Below, one piece after another: positions 1 to 5,488 of a DNA stretch of 6,276 nucleotides. The stretch is from contig WFOW01000367.1 in NCBI GenBank assembly GCA_015487895.1, forward strand, positions 1-6,276. Reading direction: 5' to 3'. Under the pieces are notes generated by a model, which saw only the letters and a program-made list of their open reading frames with translations, did not search any database and was not told the DNA's origin. The translations under genes were made by a program, and so were the position numbers. Positions within the stretch are counted from its first letter, which is position 1, and each line of letters opens with the position of its first letter. This DNA is from Gammaproteobacteria bacterium. Its GTDB lineage: Bacteria > Pseudomonadota > Gammaproteobacteria > S144-34.

Positions 1-12
1 GGCACGCGGTGA
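1..12 (+). CDS. 3' end of upstream gene, presumed VapB-type antitoxin (partial)
   Basis: Only the last three codons (Gly-Thr-Arg) and a TGA stop at 10-12 are inside the window, in frame 1. The TGA overlaps the GTG start of the PIN-domain gene as GTGA, the usual coupling of an antitoxin gene followed by its toxin gene. That this is an antitoxin is inferred from position only, because too little protein is visible to identify it. Confidence 0.4.
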   Translation, partial: GTR

Positions 13-407
13 CGGTGGTTCTTGACGCCTCCGCCTTGCTTGCCTACCTCAACGACGAGCCCGGGGCGGAGCGCGTCGAGACTATCCCCCCGACGGGCGC
101 CGCCATCAGCTCGGCGAACTGGGCGGAGGTGCTGTCCAAGACGGCGGACGTGGGCCTCGAGCCGGCCCGCCTCGTGTCCGGCCTCGCGGAGTACGGTCTT
201 CTCGGGGGAGCCCTGCGAATCGAGCCCCTGCTCCGTGAGGACGCCGAGCGGATGGCCGAGCTGCGTCCGCTGACGCGCAAGCTCGGCCTTTCCTTGGGCG
301 ATCGTGCCTGCCTGGCGCTTGCCATCCGGCTTGGATCTCCTGCGTTCACGACGGACCGGAGCTGGACGCGGCTGGACCTTCCCGTCCCGATCGAGATCCT
401 GCGCTGA
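9..407 (+). CDS. PIN-domain ribonuclease, VapC-like toxin
   Basis: A 132-residue protein, the normal size for a single PIN domain. PIN toxins are Mg2+-dependent RNases of type II toxin-antitoxin pairs, cutting tRNA or rRNA in the cytoplasm. The acidic residues expected of the active site are all present: Asp6 in the N-terminal LDASALLAYL strand, Glu40 in NWAEVLSK, Asp98 in LSLGDRACLALA and Asp116 in FTTDRSW. The GTG at 9 is chosen because the protein then begins directly with the PIN beta strand and because it overlaps the stop of the preceding gene (GTGA), suggesting translational coupling. The gene ends 58 bases before the convergent dehydrogenase gene. The protein looks intact. The family is well supported; the toxin role depends on an antitoxin lying outside the window. 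Confidence 0.86.
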   Translation: MTVVLDASALLAYLNDEPGAERVETIPPTGAAISSANWAEVLSKTADVGLEPARLVSGLAEYGLLGGALRIEPLLREDAERMAELRPLTRKLGLSLGDRACLALAIRLGSPAFTTDRSWTRLDLPVPIEILR

Positions 408-436
408 CGCCGCGTCCGGCTTCCGTTCACCAGGCG

Positions 437-452
437 GCCCGGAATCCCGGGC
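437..452. terminator. Small GC hairpin between convergent genes, possible weak terminator
   Basis: GCCCGG (437-442), a four-base loop AATC and CCGGGC (447-452) form a perfect 6-bp stem in the 58-base gap between the stops of the PIN gene and the dehydrogenase. Its location suits a bidirectional terminator. There is no T-tract on either side, and in DNA this GC-rich short hairpins arise easily by chance. Confidence 0.25.
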
Positions 453-465
453 ACGCGTGCGCCGC

Positions 466-1422
466 TCAGCCGGCCTCCCAGCACAGCACCAGCTTGCCGC
501 GCACGTGGCGCGCGCGGTTGCGCTCCTGCGCCTCGGCCGCGCGTGCGAAGGGCAGCACCTCGATCTGCGGCGGGCGCAGCGCCCCTTCCTCGAGGAGGCG
601 CGCGATGCGCGCGAGCTGTGCCCCGTCGGGCCGGACGAACACGAAGCCCGCCCGGATCCCAAGCGCGTCGGTGCGGCCCGCGTCCGGCTCCTCCACGATC
701 GAGACCAGGGTGCCGCCGCGGCGCACCAGCTCGTAGCTGCGCGCGAGCGTCTCGCCGCCCACGGCGTCGAGCACCACGTCCACGCCCTCCGGGGCGAGCT
801 CGCGCACGGCCTCGCGGAAGTCGGTCTCGGTGTAGTCGATCGCGCGCTCGGCCCCGAGCCCCAGCACGTAGTCGTGGTTCTCCCGGCGCGCCGTCGTGTA
901 GACGGTTGCCCCCGCGTGGCGGGCGAGCTGGATGGCCATGCCGCCCACGCCGCCCGCGCCCGCGTGCACCAGCACGCGCTGGCCGGGCCCCAGGTCCGCG
1001 AAGTCGAACAGCGCCTGCCAAGCCGTGAGCGCCGTCAGCGGTATGGCCGCCGCCTCCGGGAAGCCGAGCCCCTGCGGGATTTCGGCCACGTAGCCCGCGG
1101 GCACCACGACGTGCTCGGCATAGGTGCCCCACTGCACCTCGGGCTTGCGGCAATAGGCGAAGACGCGCGCGCCCGGAGCGGGACGCTCCACCCCCTCGCC
1201 GACGCGGTCCACGGTGCCGGCCGCGTCCCAGCCGGGCACCAGCGGGAAGCGGTGGGGAAAGAGGTCCTTCAGCCAGCCCTCGCGGATCTTCCAGTCCACG
1301 GGGTTGACGCTGGTGCAGGCGATCCGGATGCGGACCTCGCCGGGCCCGGGCTCCGGATCCGGGAGCTCCACCTCGTGGAGGCGCTCGGGGCCTCCGAAGG
1401 CGTCGATGGCGATGGCGCGCAT
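466..1422 (-). CDS. NADPH:quinone oxidoreductase-like medium-chain dehydrogenase (zinc-independent)
   Basis: A 318-residue protein of the medium-chain dehydrogenase/reductase superfamily, quinone oxidoreductase branch, expected to transfer hydride from NAD(P)H to quinones, enones or similar carbonyl substrates in the cytosol. The N-terminal GroES-like domain runs over residues 1-125 (opening MRAIAIDAFGGPE, then SVNPVDWKIREG and PGWDAAGTVDRVG). The Rossmann nucleotide-binding domain follows, with the AGAGGVG glycine motif at 154-160 and VDVVLDAVGG at 214-223. No structural-zinc cysteine cluster is visible, which fits the zinc-free branch. The ATG at 1422 is chosen because an ideal AAGGAGG lies six bases upstream; the reading frame stays open further upstream to 1509, but that stretch is unlike the family. 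It stands alone, divergent from the pseudouridine synthase. Its exact substrate cannot be read from the sequence. Confidence 0.9.
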   Translation of the reverse strand: MRAIAIDAFGGPERLHEVELPDPEPGPGEVRIRIACTSVNPVDWKIREGWLKDLFPHRFPLVPGWDAAGTVDRVGEGVERPAPGARVFAYCRKPEVQWGTYAEHVVVPAGYVAEIPQGLGFPEAAAIPLTALTAWQALFDFADLGPGQRVLVHAGAGGVGGMAIQLARHAGATVYTTARRENHDYVLGLGAERAIDYTETDFREAVRELAPEGVDVVLDAVGGETLARSYELVRRGGTLVSIVEEPDAGRTDALGIRAGFVFVRPDGAQLARIARLLEEGALRPPQIEVLPFARAAEAQERNRARHVRGKLVLCWEAG

Positions 1423-1428
1423 GGCTGT

Positions 1429-1435
1429 CCTCCTT
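1429..1435 (-). promoter_or_regulatory. Ribosome binding site AAGGAGG of the dehydrogenase
   Basis: On the - strand AAGGAGG lies six bases before the ATG at 1422. It is a near-perfect Shine-Dalgarno match and decides the start codon against in-frame upstream alternatives. Confidence 0.85.
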
Positions 1436-1658
1436 GCGTGCTTCCTTCCCTGCGGGCTTGCCGCCCGCCACCGCGCAAGAGCATGGCCGCAGACGGCGCG
1501 CGGCGCCACCCCGGCCCGGCGCGGCCCTTTCCCGCAGCCGTGGTAGCTTTTCCCCTTTTACTTGCTATTCCAATCCTTATTGAACCTTTTTGATGCACTT
1601 TCTCGCTTGAAAGCGCCGCGCGCATCTGGCAAGGTTTCGCATCCCCTGCCACCGCGCC
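1436..1658. promoter_or_regulatory. Divergent intergenic region with AT-rich patch, probable promoter region
   Basis: This gap separates two divergently transcribed genes, so promoters for both should lie here. Positions about 1548-1612 are strikingly AT-rich (TTTTCCCCTTTTA, then CCTTATTGAACC and CTTTTTGATG) against the GC-rich surroundings. A short hairpin, CGCTT-GA-AAGCG, occupies 1604-1615. Individual hexamers such as TTGAAC at 1580-1585 resemble a -35 box, but I cannot find a well-spaced -10 partner, so no specific promoter is called. No small gene is convincing here. Confidence 0.5.
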
Positions 1659-1662
1659 GGAG
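1659..1662 (+). promoter_or_regulatory. Probable ribosome binding site (GGAG) of the pseudouridine synthase
   Basis: GGAG lies ten bases before the ATG at 1673. It is a modest Shine-Dalgarno match with slightly long spacing, but better than anything before the TTG at 1562. Confidence 0.45.
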
Positions 1663-1672
1663 ACGGCACCCG

Positions 1673-2602
1673 ATGGCCCGCGACAAGGACGGCACCCACC
1701 CGCTGCTGGACGAGCGCGCGCCGCGGCGCGTCACGCTGGCCCGGCGCGTGAGCGCCACGGACCCGCGCACCGCGGCCGACTTCCTGGCGCTCTACTCGGG
1801 CCTCAGCAAGCGCGCGGTCAAGGACGCCATGAGCAAGGGCGCCGTCTGGGTGACCCGTGCGCGCGCCGGCAGCAAACGCACCCGGCTGCGGCGCGCCAAG
1901 GCGCCCCTCGCCCCCGGCGACCGGGTCGAGCTCTACTACGACCCGCGCATCCTCGACCTGGAGCCCCCGCAGGCGCGCTGCATCGCCGACCGCGAGACCT
2001 ACAGCGTATGGTTCAAGCCTGCCGGCCTGCTCTCGGAGGGCACCAGCTACGGCGACCACGTCGCCATCCTCCGCCAGGTGGAGAAAGCGGTCGCGCCCCG
2101 ACGCAGGACCTACCTGGTCCACCGCCTGGACCGCGAGGCGCAGGGGCTCATGGTCTTCGCCCACACGCGTGCGGCCGCCGCCAACCTCTCGCGCCAGTTC
2201 CAGGCCATGCAGGTGGAGAAGGTCTACCTCGCCGAGGTGCGGGGCGACCTCGCCGCCGCCCACGGCCGGACCGGCCGCGTGGAGCTCCCGCTCGACGGCC
2301 AGGCCGCGCTCACCGAGTACGAGGTGCTGTCCTACGACGCCGCGCGCGACGTGAGCGCGGTGCGCGTGCGCATCGCCACGGGGCGCCTGCACCAGATCCG
2401 CCGCCACCTGGACATGCTGGGCTTTCCGGTCATGGGCGACCCGCGCTACGGACGCGGCAACAAGAACACCGAGGGCATGCGCCTCGTCGCCGCGGGCCTC
2501 GCCTTCCGCGACCCCGCCACGGGCGAGCGCGTGCACTTCGAGATCCCGGAGGCCGAGGCCGGCTGGCGGGTCGCGCATGCCGCGGAAGAACCTTCAACCT
2601 GA
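1673..2602 (+). CDS. RluA-family RNA pseudouridine synthase
   Basis: A 309-residue enzyme predicted to convert specific uridines in rRNA or tRNA to pseudouridine. Residues about 36-91 form an S4-like RNA-binding region (LSKRAVKDAMSKGAVWV, then LAPGDRVELYYDP). The catalytic domain follows, with YLVHRLDREAQGLMV carrying the invariant aspartate at residue 153, VEKVYLAEVRG, and the RluA-type GRLHQIRRHLDMLGFPVMGDPRYG from about residue 237. The ATG at 1673 is chosen because GGAG lies ten bases upstream (1659-1662) and the protein then begins next to the conserved part; a TTG at 1562 would add 37 arginine/proline-rich residues and would start inside the AT-rich region. The gene stands alone and its stop lies inside the 3' end of hydA on the opposite strand. 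The family is certain; the target uridine (RluA, RluC, RluD or TruC type) is not. Confidence 0.93.
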   Translation: MARDKDGTHPLLDERAPRRVTLARRVSATDPRTAADFLALYSGLSKRAVKDAMSKGAVWVTRARAGSKRTRLRRAKAPLAPGDRVELYYDPRILDLEPPQARCIADRETYSVWFKPAGLLSEGTSYGDHVAILRQVEKAVAPRRRTYLVHRLDREAQGLMVFAHTRAAAANLSRQFQAMQVEKVYLAEVRGDLAAAHGRTGRVELPLDGQAALTEYEVLSYDAARDVSAVRVRIATGRLHQIRRHLDMLGFPVMGDPRYGRGNKNTEGMRLVAAGLAFRDPATGERVHFEIPEAEAGWRVAHAAEEPST

Positions 2603-3916
2603 CGGCGAGCCCTCGGCGCCCGCCTCCCGGATCCTGAGATCCAGGAAGTGCGTGGCGCAGGAGATGCACGGGTCGTAGTGGCGGACCGTGCGCTCGGCCT
2701 CGGCGCGCAGCACCTCGGGCGCGCGCTCCAGGCCCCCCGCCTCCAGCGTCGCCCGCAGCGTGGTCTCGATGTGGGCCTGGTTCTGGCTCGTGGGCGGGAC
2801 GATGCGCGCCCCGCGCACGATGCCCTCGCCGTCCACCTCGTAGCGGTGCCACAGCACCCCGCGCGGCGCCTCCGTCGCCCAGGCCGTCGTCCCCGCGCGC
2901 GGGCGCGCCTCGGCGAAGGGCCGCTCCGGCGGCTCGTACCCGCGCAGGAGCTCCGCCGCCTCGGCCACCGCGTGGAGCACCTCCACGGCGCGCACCACCA
3001 TGGCGTCGTTGAGGTCCGAGACCGGCAGCGCGAGGCCGCTGCGCGCGAGCGCGGCGCGCGCGACGGGGTGCAGGCGGTCGTGGTTGAGGTTGAGGCGCGC
3101 GACGGGGCCCGTGAGATAGGGCTCGCCGCCGAGGAGGGCGTGCAGCGCGGTCGAATGCGGCACCTGGCGCTCCTCCACGTGCCGCTCGAAGTCGGCGAAC
3201 GCAAAGCGCGTGCCGTCGGTGCAGGCGAGCTCGCCCTCGTTCATCGGATACTCGTCCGGATGGGAGAGCGCCAGGCAGCGCAGCGCCTGCGGGCTGCGCG
3301 GCCGCTCGAGCCCCGCGGCCCAGTCCACGAGGGCCTCGGCCTCGGGCACGGCGTCCTCGCAGCGCGCCTGCAGGGCGGCCACGGCCTCGCGGCGCGGCGC
3401 GGCGTGGAAGCCGCCGGCACGCACGCCGACCGGATGCACCGAGCGGCCGCCGAAGAGCGCGATGAGGTCGTTGCCGAGCGCCTGCAGGGCGAGCCCGCGG
3501 CGCACCGCCTCCGGATCGCGGCGCGCGAGCTCGACGACGCTCTCGCAGCCGTAGAGGTCGGGCGCGGCGAGGAGGTGGATGTGCAGGCTGTGGCTCTCGA
3601 TCCACTCGCCGCAGTAGAGCGCGCGCCGCATGCGCCGCACCCAGGGCCCGGGTTCGCAGCCGAACAGGGTCTCGAAGGCGTGCACGGCGCTCATCTGGTA
3701 GGCGACCGGGCAGATGCCGCAGATGCGCGCCACCAGGTCCGGCACCTCCTCGAAGGAGCGTCCCTCCAGGAGGCGCTCGAAGAGGCGCGGCGGCTCGTAG
3801 ATGCGCAGCCGCAACGCGCGGATGCGCCCCGCCGCGACCTCGATCTCGAGGGCGCCCTCGCCCTCGACGCGCGTGAGCGCCGGCACCTCGATGCGCAGCT
3901 CGCGCTCGTCAGCCAT
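2594..3916 (-). CDS. hydA: [NiFe]-hydrogenase alpha (large, catalytic) subunit, group 3b
   Basis: A 440-residue catalytic subunit of a cytosolic NADP(H)-linked hydrogenase/sulfhydrogenase (also named hyhL). It binds the Ni-Fe(CN)2CO centre that interconverts H2 with protons and electrons. The N-terminal L1 motif RICGICPVAYQMSA supplies Cys66 and Cys69, and the C-terminal L2 motif DPCISCATH supplies Cys417 and Cys420. The conserved TRVEGEG with Glu18 and the EAPRG segment near the active site are also present. The PVAYQMSA form of L1 is typical of group 3b/3d enzymes. The 17 residues after His423 are the expected peptide removed by a maturation protease once nickel is inserted; no such protease is in the window. 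The ATG at 3916 is chosen because a GGAGG core lies five bases upstream and it overlaps the delta stop by eight bases, implying translational coupling. The 3' end overlaps the convergent pseudouridine synthase by nine bases. Confidence 0.95.
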   Translation of the reverse strand: MADERELRIEVPALTRVEGEGALEIEVAAGRIRALRLRIYEPPRLFERLLEGRSFEEVPDLVARICGICPVAYQMSAVHAFETLFGCEPGPWVRRMRRALYCGEWIESHSLHIHLLAAPDLYGCESVVELARRDPEAVRRGLALQALGNDLIALFGGRSVHPVGVRAGGFHAAPRREAVAALQARCEDAVPEAEALVDWAAGLERPRSPQALRCLALSHPDEYPMNEGELACTDGTRFAFADFERHVEERQVPHSTALHALLGGEPYLTGPVARLNLNHDRLHPVARAALARSGLALPVSDLNDAMVVRAVEVLHAVAEAAELLRGYEPPERPFAEARPRAGTTAWATEAPRGVLWHRYEVDGEGIVRGARIVPPTSQNQAHIETTLRATLEAGGLERAPEVLRAEAERTVRHYDPCISCATHFLDLRIREAGAEGSPSG

Positions 3917-4784
3917 TGTCCCCTCCCCGGTGGCCGTTCCCGAGACGCGCGGCGGCCCGCGCGAAGGCGGGCGCGCCGGCATGGATGGAGAGCAGGCGCC
4001 GGCGCACCGCCGCCGGATCGAGCCCCAGCGCCGCCAGCCGCGCCGCCAGGGCGTCGGGCTCGCTGAGCTCGGCAGGACCGAAGCAGCCGTAGCAGGCCCG
4101 GCCGAGCCCGGGGCACAGCGCGCCGCAGCCCGCCGCGGTCACCGGCCCCATGCAGGGCGCGCCGCGCGTGACGAGCACGCAGGGGTGGCCGGCGCGCTTG
4201 CACTCCAGGCACAGCTTCTCGCGCGCCGCCGCCGGCGGCGCGCCGCGCAGGAAGGAGGCGACCGCCTCCATCACGGCGCGCGTGGTCACGGGGCAGCCCG
4301 CGAGCTCCAGGTCCACCGCCACGTAGGCCGACACCGGCCGCGACTCGGCGAGCACGTGCACCGCCCCGGGATCGGGGTAGGTGCGCGCCACCCAGTCGGA
4401 TGCCTGCGCCAGGTTGCGCAGGGCCTGCACGCCGCCGGAGGTCGCGCAGGCCCCCATTGCCACCAGCACCCGCGCGTGCTCGCGCACCTGGCGGATGCGC
4501 TCGACCTCCTCTGGGGTGCCGATGCTGCCCTCGACGAAGGCGACGTCGACGCGCGCCTCGGGCGCGTAGGGGCCGGCCTCGGCGAAGTGCACGATGTCGA
4601 CGCGCCCGGCGAGCGCGAGCAGCGCCTCGCCCGCGTTGAGGAAGGCGAGCTGGCAGCCGTCGCAGGAGCCGAACTTGTGCACCGCGACCCGCAGCCGCGT
4701 TCCGCGCCCGTCGCCCGTAGCACGGCCTTGCGCGCTCCGCGAGGTCACCCCATGCCCATCCACACTTGACCCGGTCGGCGCCAT
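3909..4784 (-). CDS. hydD: [NiFe]-hydrogenase delta (small, Fe-S) subunit, group 3b
   Basis: About 291 residues; the electron-relay subunit that partners alpha (also named hyhS). Twelve cysteines fit three [4Fe-4S] clusters. The proximal cluster is given by FGSCDGCQLAFL (Cys41, Cys44), GACATSGG (Cys113) and AGCPV (Cys164). Further cysteines are in LCLECKRAGHPC (192, 195, 202), PCMGPVTAAGCGALC (211, 220, 224) and ACYGC (231, 234). There is no twin-arginine signal peptide, which fits a cytosolic enzyme. The start is uncertain. The ATG at 4784 gives about 30 polar, glycine-rich residues before the usual beginning (LRVAVHKFGSCDGC) and has no clear Shine-Dalgarno; in-frame GTG codons at residues 8 and 13 are alternatives. 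This leader is next to the inserted toxin-antitoxin cassette and may not be original to the gene. The 3' end overlaps hydA by eight bases. Confidence 0.92.
   Translation of the reverse strand: MAPTGSSVDGHGVTSRSAQGRATGDGRGTRLRVAVHKFGSCDGCQLAFLNAGEALLALAGRVDIVHFAEAGPYAPEARVDVAFVEGSIGTPEEVERIRQVREHARVLVAMGACATSGGVQALRNLAQASDWVARTYPDPGAVHVLAESRPVSAYVAVDLELAGCPVTTRAVMEAVASFLRGAPPAAAREKLCLECKRAGHPCVLVTRGAPCMGPVTAAGCGALCPGLGRACYGCFGPAELSEPDALAARLAALGLDPAAVRRRLLSIHAGAPAFARAAARLGNGHRGGDNG
3920..3928 (-). promoter_or_regulatory. Ribosome binding site of hydA, inside the end of hydD
   Basis: The - strand reads GGGGAGGGG just before the ATG at 3916, with the GGAGG core five bases from the start. This strong site lies within the last codons of hydD and supports coupled translation of the two subunits. 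Confidence 0.75.
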
Positions 4785-4797
4785 GTTGTCATATAGG
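4766..4797 (+). promoter_or_regulatory. Candidate promoter of the TumE/TumA module
   Basis: TTGACC (4766-4771) matches the -35 consensus at five of six bases, and TATAGG (4792-4797) matches -10 at four of six. The spacer is 20 bases, longer than ideal; TCATAT at 4789-4794 gives a 17-base spacer but a poorer -10. With TATAGG, transcription would begin at about 4803-4804, at the toxin ATG itself, so the mRNA would be leaderless or nearly so. This is the only AT-rich spot in this part of the window. Confidence 0.35.
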
Positions 4798-4805
4798 TCA
4801 ACATG
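4782..4805. promoter_or_regulatory. Perfect inverted repeat CATGTTG-N10-CAACATG, candidate operator
   Basis: CATGTTG (4782-4788) and CAACATG (4799-4805) are perfect 7-bp reverse complements around TCATATAGGT. One arm contains the hydD start codon (on the - strand), the other contains the toxin start codon, and the centre contains the candidate -10 box. A dimeric winged-HTH antitoxin binding here could repress its own operon and also affect hydD. The symmetry is seen directly; the operator role is inferred from location. TTGACC (4766-4771) and GGTCAA (4796-4801) form a second, wider inverted pair. Confidence 0.45.
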
Positions 4806-5105
4806 AAGGCCAGGAAGGCCGTCCTCGTGACGAGGCACAAGGACGTCTCGCCGGAGGGCTGGATCACGGAGCTCGTGATCTGGCGTCTGCCGGCGCCGGT
4901 GCCGCCATGCCGGCATCGGTTCAAGTACCGGCTGGCCTTCGTTGTCGGCGGCCGCCGCGTGATCGGTTTCGACAACGAGCGCGGGAAGGGCGACCACTTC
5001 CATATCGGCGGGACTGAACGGCCATACCGGTTCCGCGGCATCGAGCAGCTTCTCGAGGGCTTCATCCGGGAGATCGAGCGATGGCGCTCCGCACGCTCAA
5101 GGTGA
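4803..5105 (+). CDS. TumE-family (DUF6516) toxin
   Basis: A 100-residue basic protein. It resembles the TumE/DUF6516 family of small type II toxins: an HRFKYRLAFVV strand at about 38-48, then GFDNERGKGDHFH at about 55-67, then GTERPYRF at about 70-77. The DNE-x-GKGDH-x-H core followed by E-x-PYRF is the family's most recognisable part and is intact. The biochemical target of this toxin is not evident from the sequence. The ATG at 4803 has only a poor Shine-Dalgarno (AGG five bases upstream) and may be read from a leaderless mRNA. The gene overlaps the downstream winged-HTH gene by 25 bases, giving toxin-first order. It lies antisense between two hydrogenase genes, and a hand count of 4801-5040 gives about 67% GC, against about 80% for 3301-3540 in hydA, consistent with separate acquisition. 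The family call is from remembered motifs, not a search. Confidence 0.78.
   Translation: MKARKAVLVTRHKDVSPEGWITELVIWRLPAPVPPCRHRFKYRLAFVVGGRRVIGFDNERGKGDHFHIGGTERPYRFRGIEQLLEGFIREIERWRSARSR
5068..5072 (+). promoter_or_regulatory. Ribosome binding site (GGGAG) of the winged-HTH antitoxin gene
   Basis: GGGAG lies eight bases before the ATG at 5081, inside the toxin coding sequence. It is much better than the site before the toxin, so the antitoxin may be translated more strongly, as expected for a toxin-antitoxin pair. It supports the 5081 start and the 25-base overlap. Confidence 0.6.
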
Positions 5106-5446
5106 CGGTCGATCCCGACTGGAGGAGACGGCTCCGCGCAGCCGGGCGTCGCGCGCAGCGGGGCCGGCCAGGCCACGACACCTTGAACTTCGAAAGCCCG
5201 GAGGCCTTCTTCGTGCACCTCACCCCGCGGCGCTGGGCGCTGCTTCAAGCACTGCTCGGCGCAGGCGAGCTGCCGGTGCGCGAGCTCGCCCGCCGCCTGG
5301 GGCGGGACGTGCGCCGCGTGCACGACGACGTGCGTGCCCTCGCGGAGCTCGGCCTGGTCGAGAGGACGGCTACAGGTGGCGTGCGCTGCCCGTACCGGGA
5401 GATCCGCGTCGACGTGCGCCTGCGCGCCTACGCCGCGGCGGCCTGA
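5081..5446 (+). CDS. Winged-HTH DNA-binding protein, HVO_A0114/TumA-type antitoxin
   Basis: A 121-residue protein with a short N-terminal strand (LKVTVDPDW), an arginine-rich helix (residues about 14-30) and the motif LNFESPEAFFVHLTPRRW at about 35-52. A winged helix-turn-helix follows at about 53-105. The recognition region is VRELARRLGRDVRRVHDDVRALAELGLVER; the wing reads GGVRCPYREIRVDVRL. This layout matches the HVO_A0114-family putative DNA-binding proteins that accompany TumE-like toxins. The likely role is to neutralise the upstream toxin and autoregulate the pair, perhaps at the inverted repeat at 4782-4805. The start is fixed by GGGAG eight bases upstream. Its stop lies 42 bases from the stop of convergent hydG. 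The fold is well supported; the antitoxin role is inferred from pairing with the toxin gene. Confidence 0.8.
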   Translation: MALRTLKVTVDPDWRRRLRAAGRRAQRGRPGHDTLNFESPEAFFVHLTPRRWALLQALLGAGELPVRELARRLGRDVRRVHDDVRALAELGLVERTATGGVRCPYREIRVDVRLRAYAAAA

Positions 5447-5488
5447 CCCACGCGCGGGCATGTTGCGCCTTTCTTTCGCTCTCACGCC

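Noticed and set aside
304..1593. Long + strand open frame opposite the dehydrogenase
   Set aside because: Its composition is typical of antisense shadow translation, and the - strand gene has clear domains and an ideal ribosome binding site.
1562..1672. TTG start at 1562 for the pseudouridine synthase
   Set aside because: It would place the start inside the AT-rich promoter-like region, adds an unconserved Arg/Pro-rich leader and lacks a ribosome binding site.
3917..3982. Upstream ATG at 3982 for hydA, adding 22 residues
   Set aside because: It lies inside hydD, and the ATG at 3916 has a strong Shine-Dalgarno and gives the normal family N-terminus.
2648..4066. Long + strand open frame opposite hydA and hydD
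   Set aside because: The translation is Arg/Ala/His-rich with no recognisable domain; it results from high GC codon bias opposite real, motif-bearing genes.
4785..5003. Open extension of the hydD frame upstream of 4784, antisense to the toxin gene
   Set aside because: The extra 73 codons have no resemblance to hydrogenase small subunits and are the antisense shadow of the toxin coding region.
5447..5488. Possible terminator between the antitoxin gene and hydG (GCGC pairs followed by CTTTCTTTC)
   Set aside because: Only a 4-bp self-complementary stem with a nine-base loop and an interrupted T-run; too weak to call.
4741..5488. Target-site duplication or terminal inverted repeats marking the cassette as a transposable element
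   Set aside because: I compared both borders by eye and found no matching direct or inverted repeats; the only clear symmetry is the operator-like palindrome at one end.
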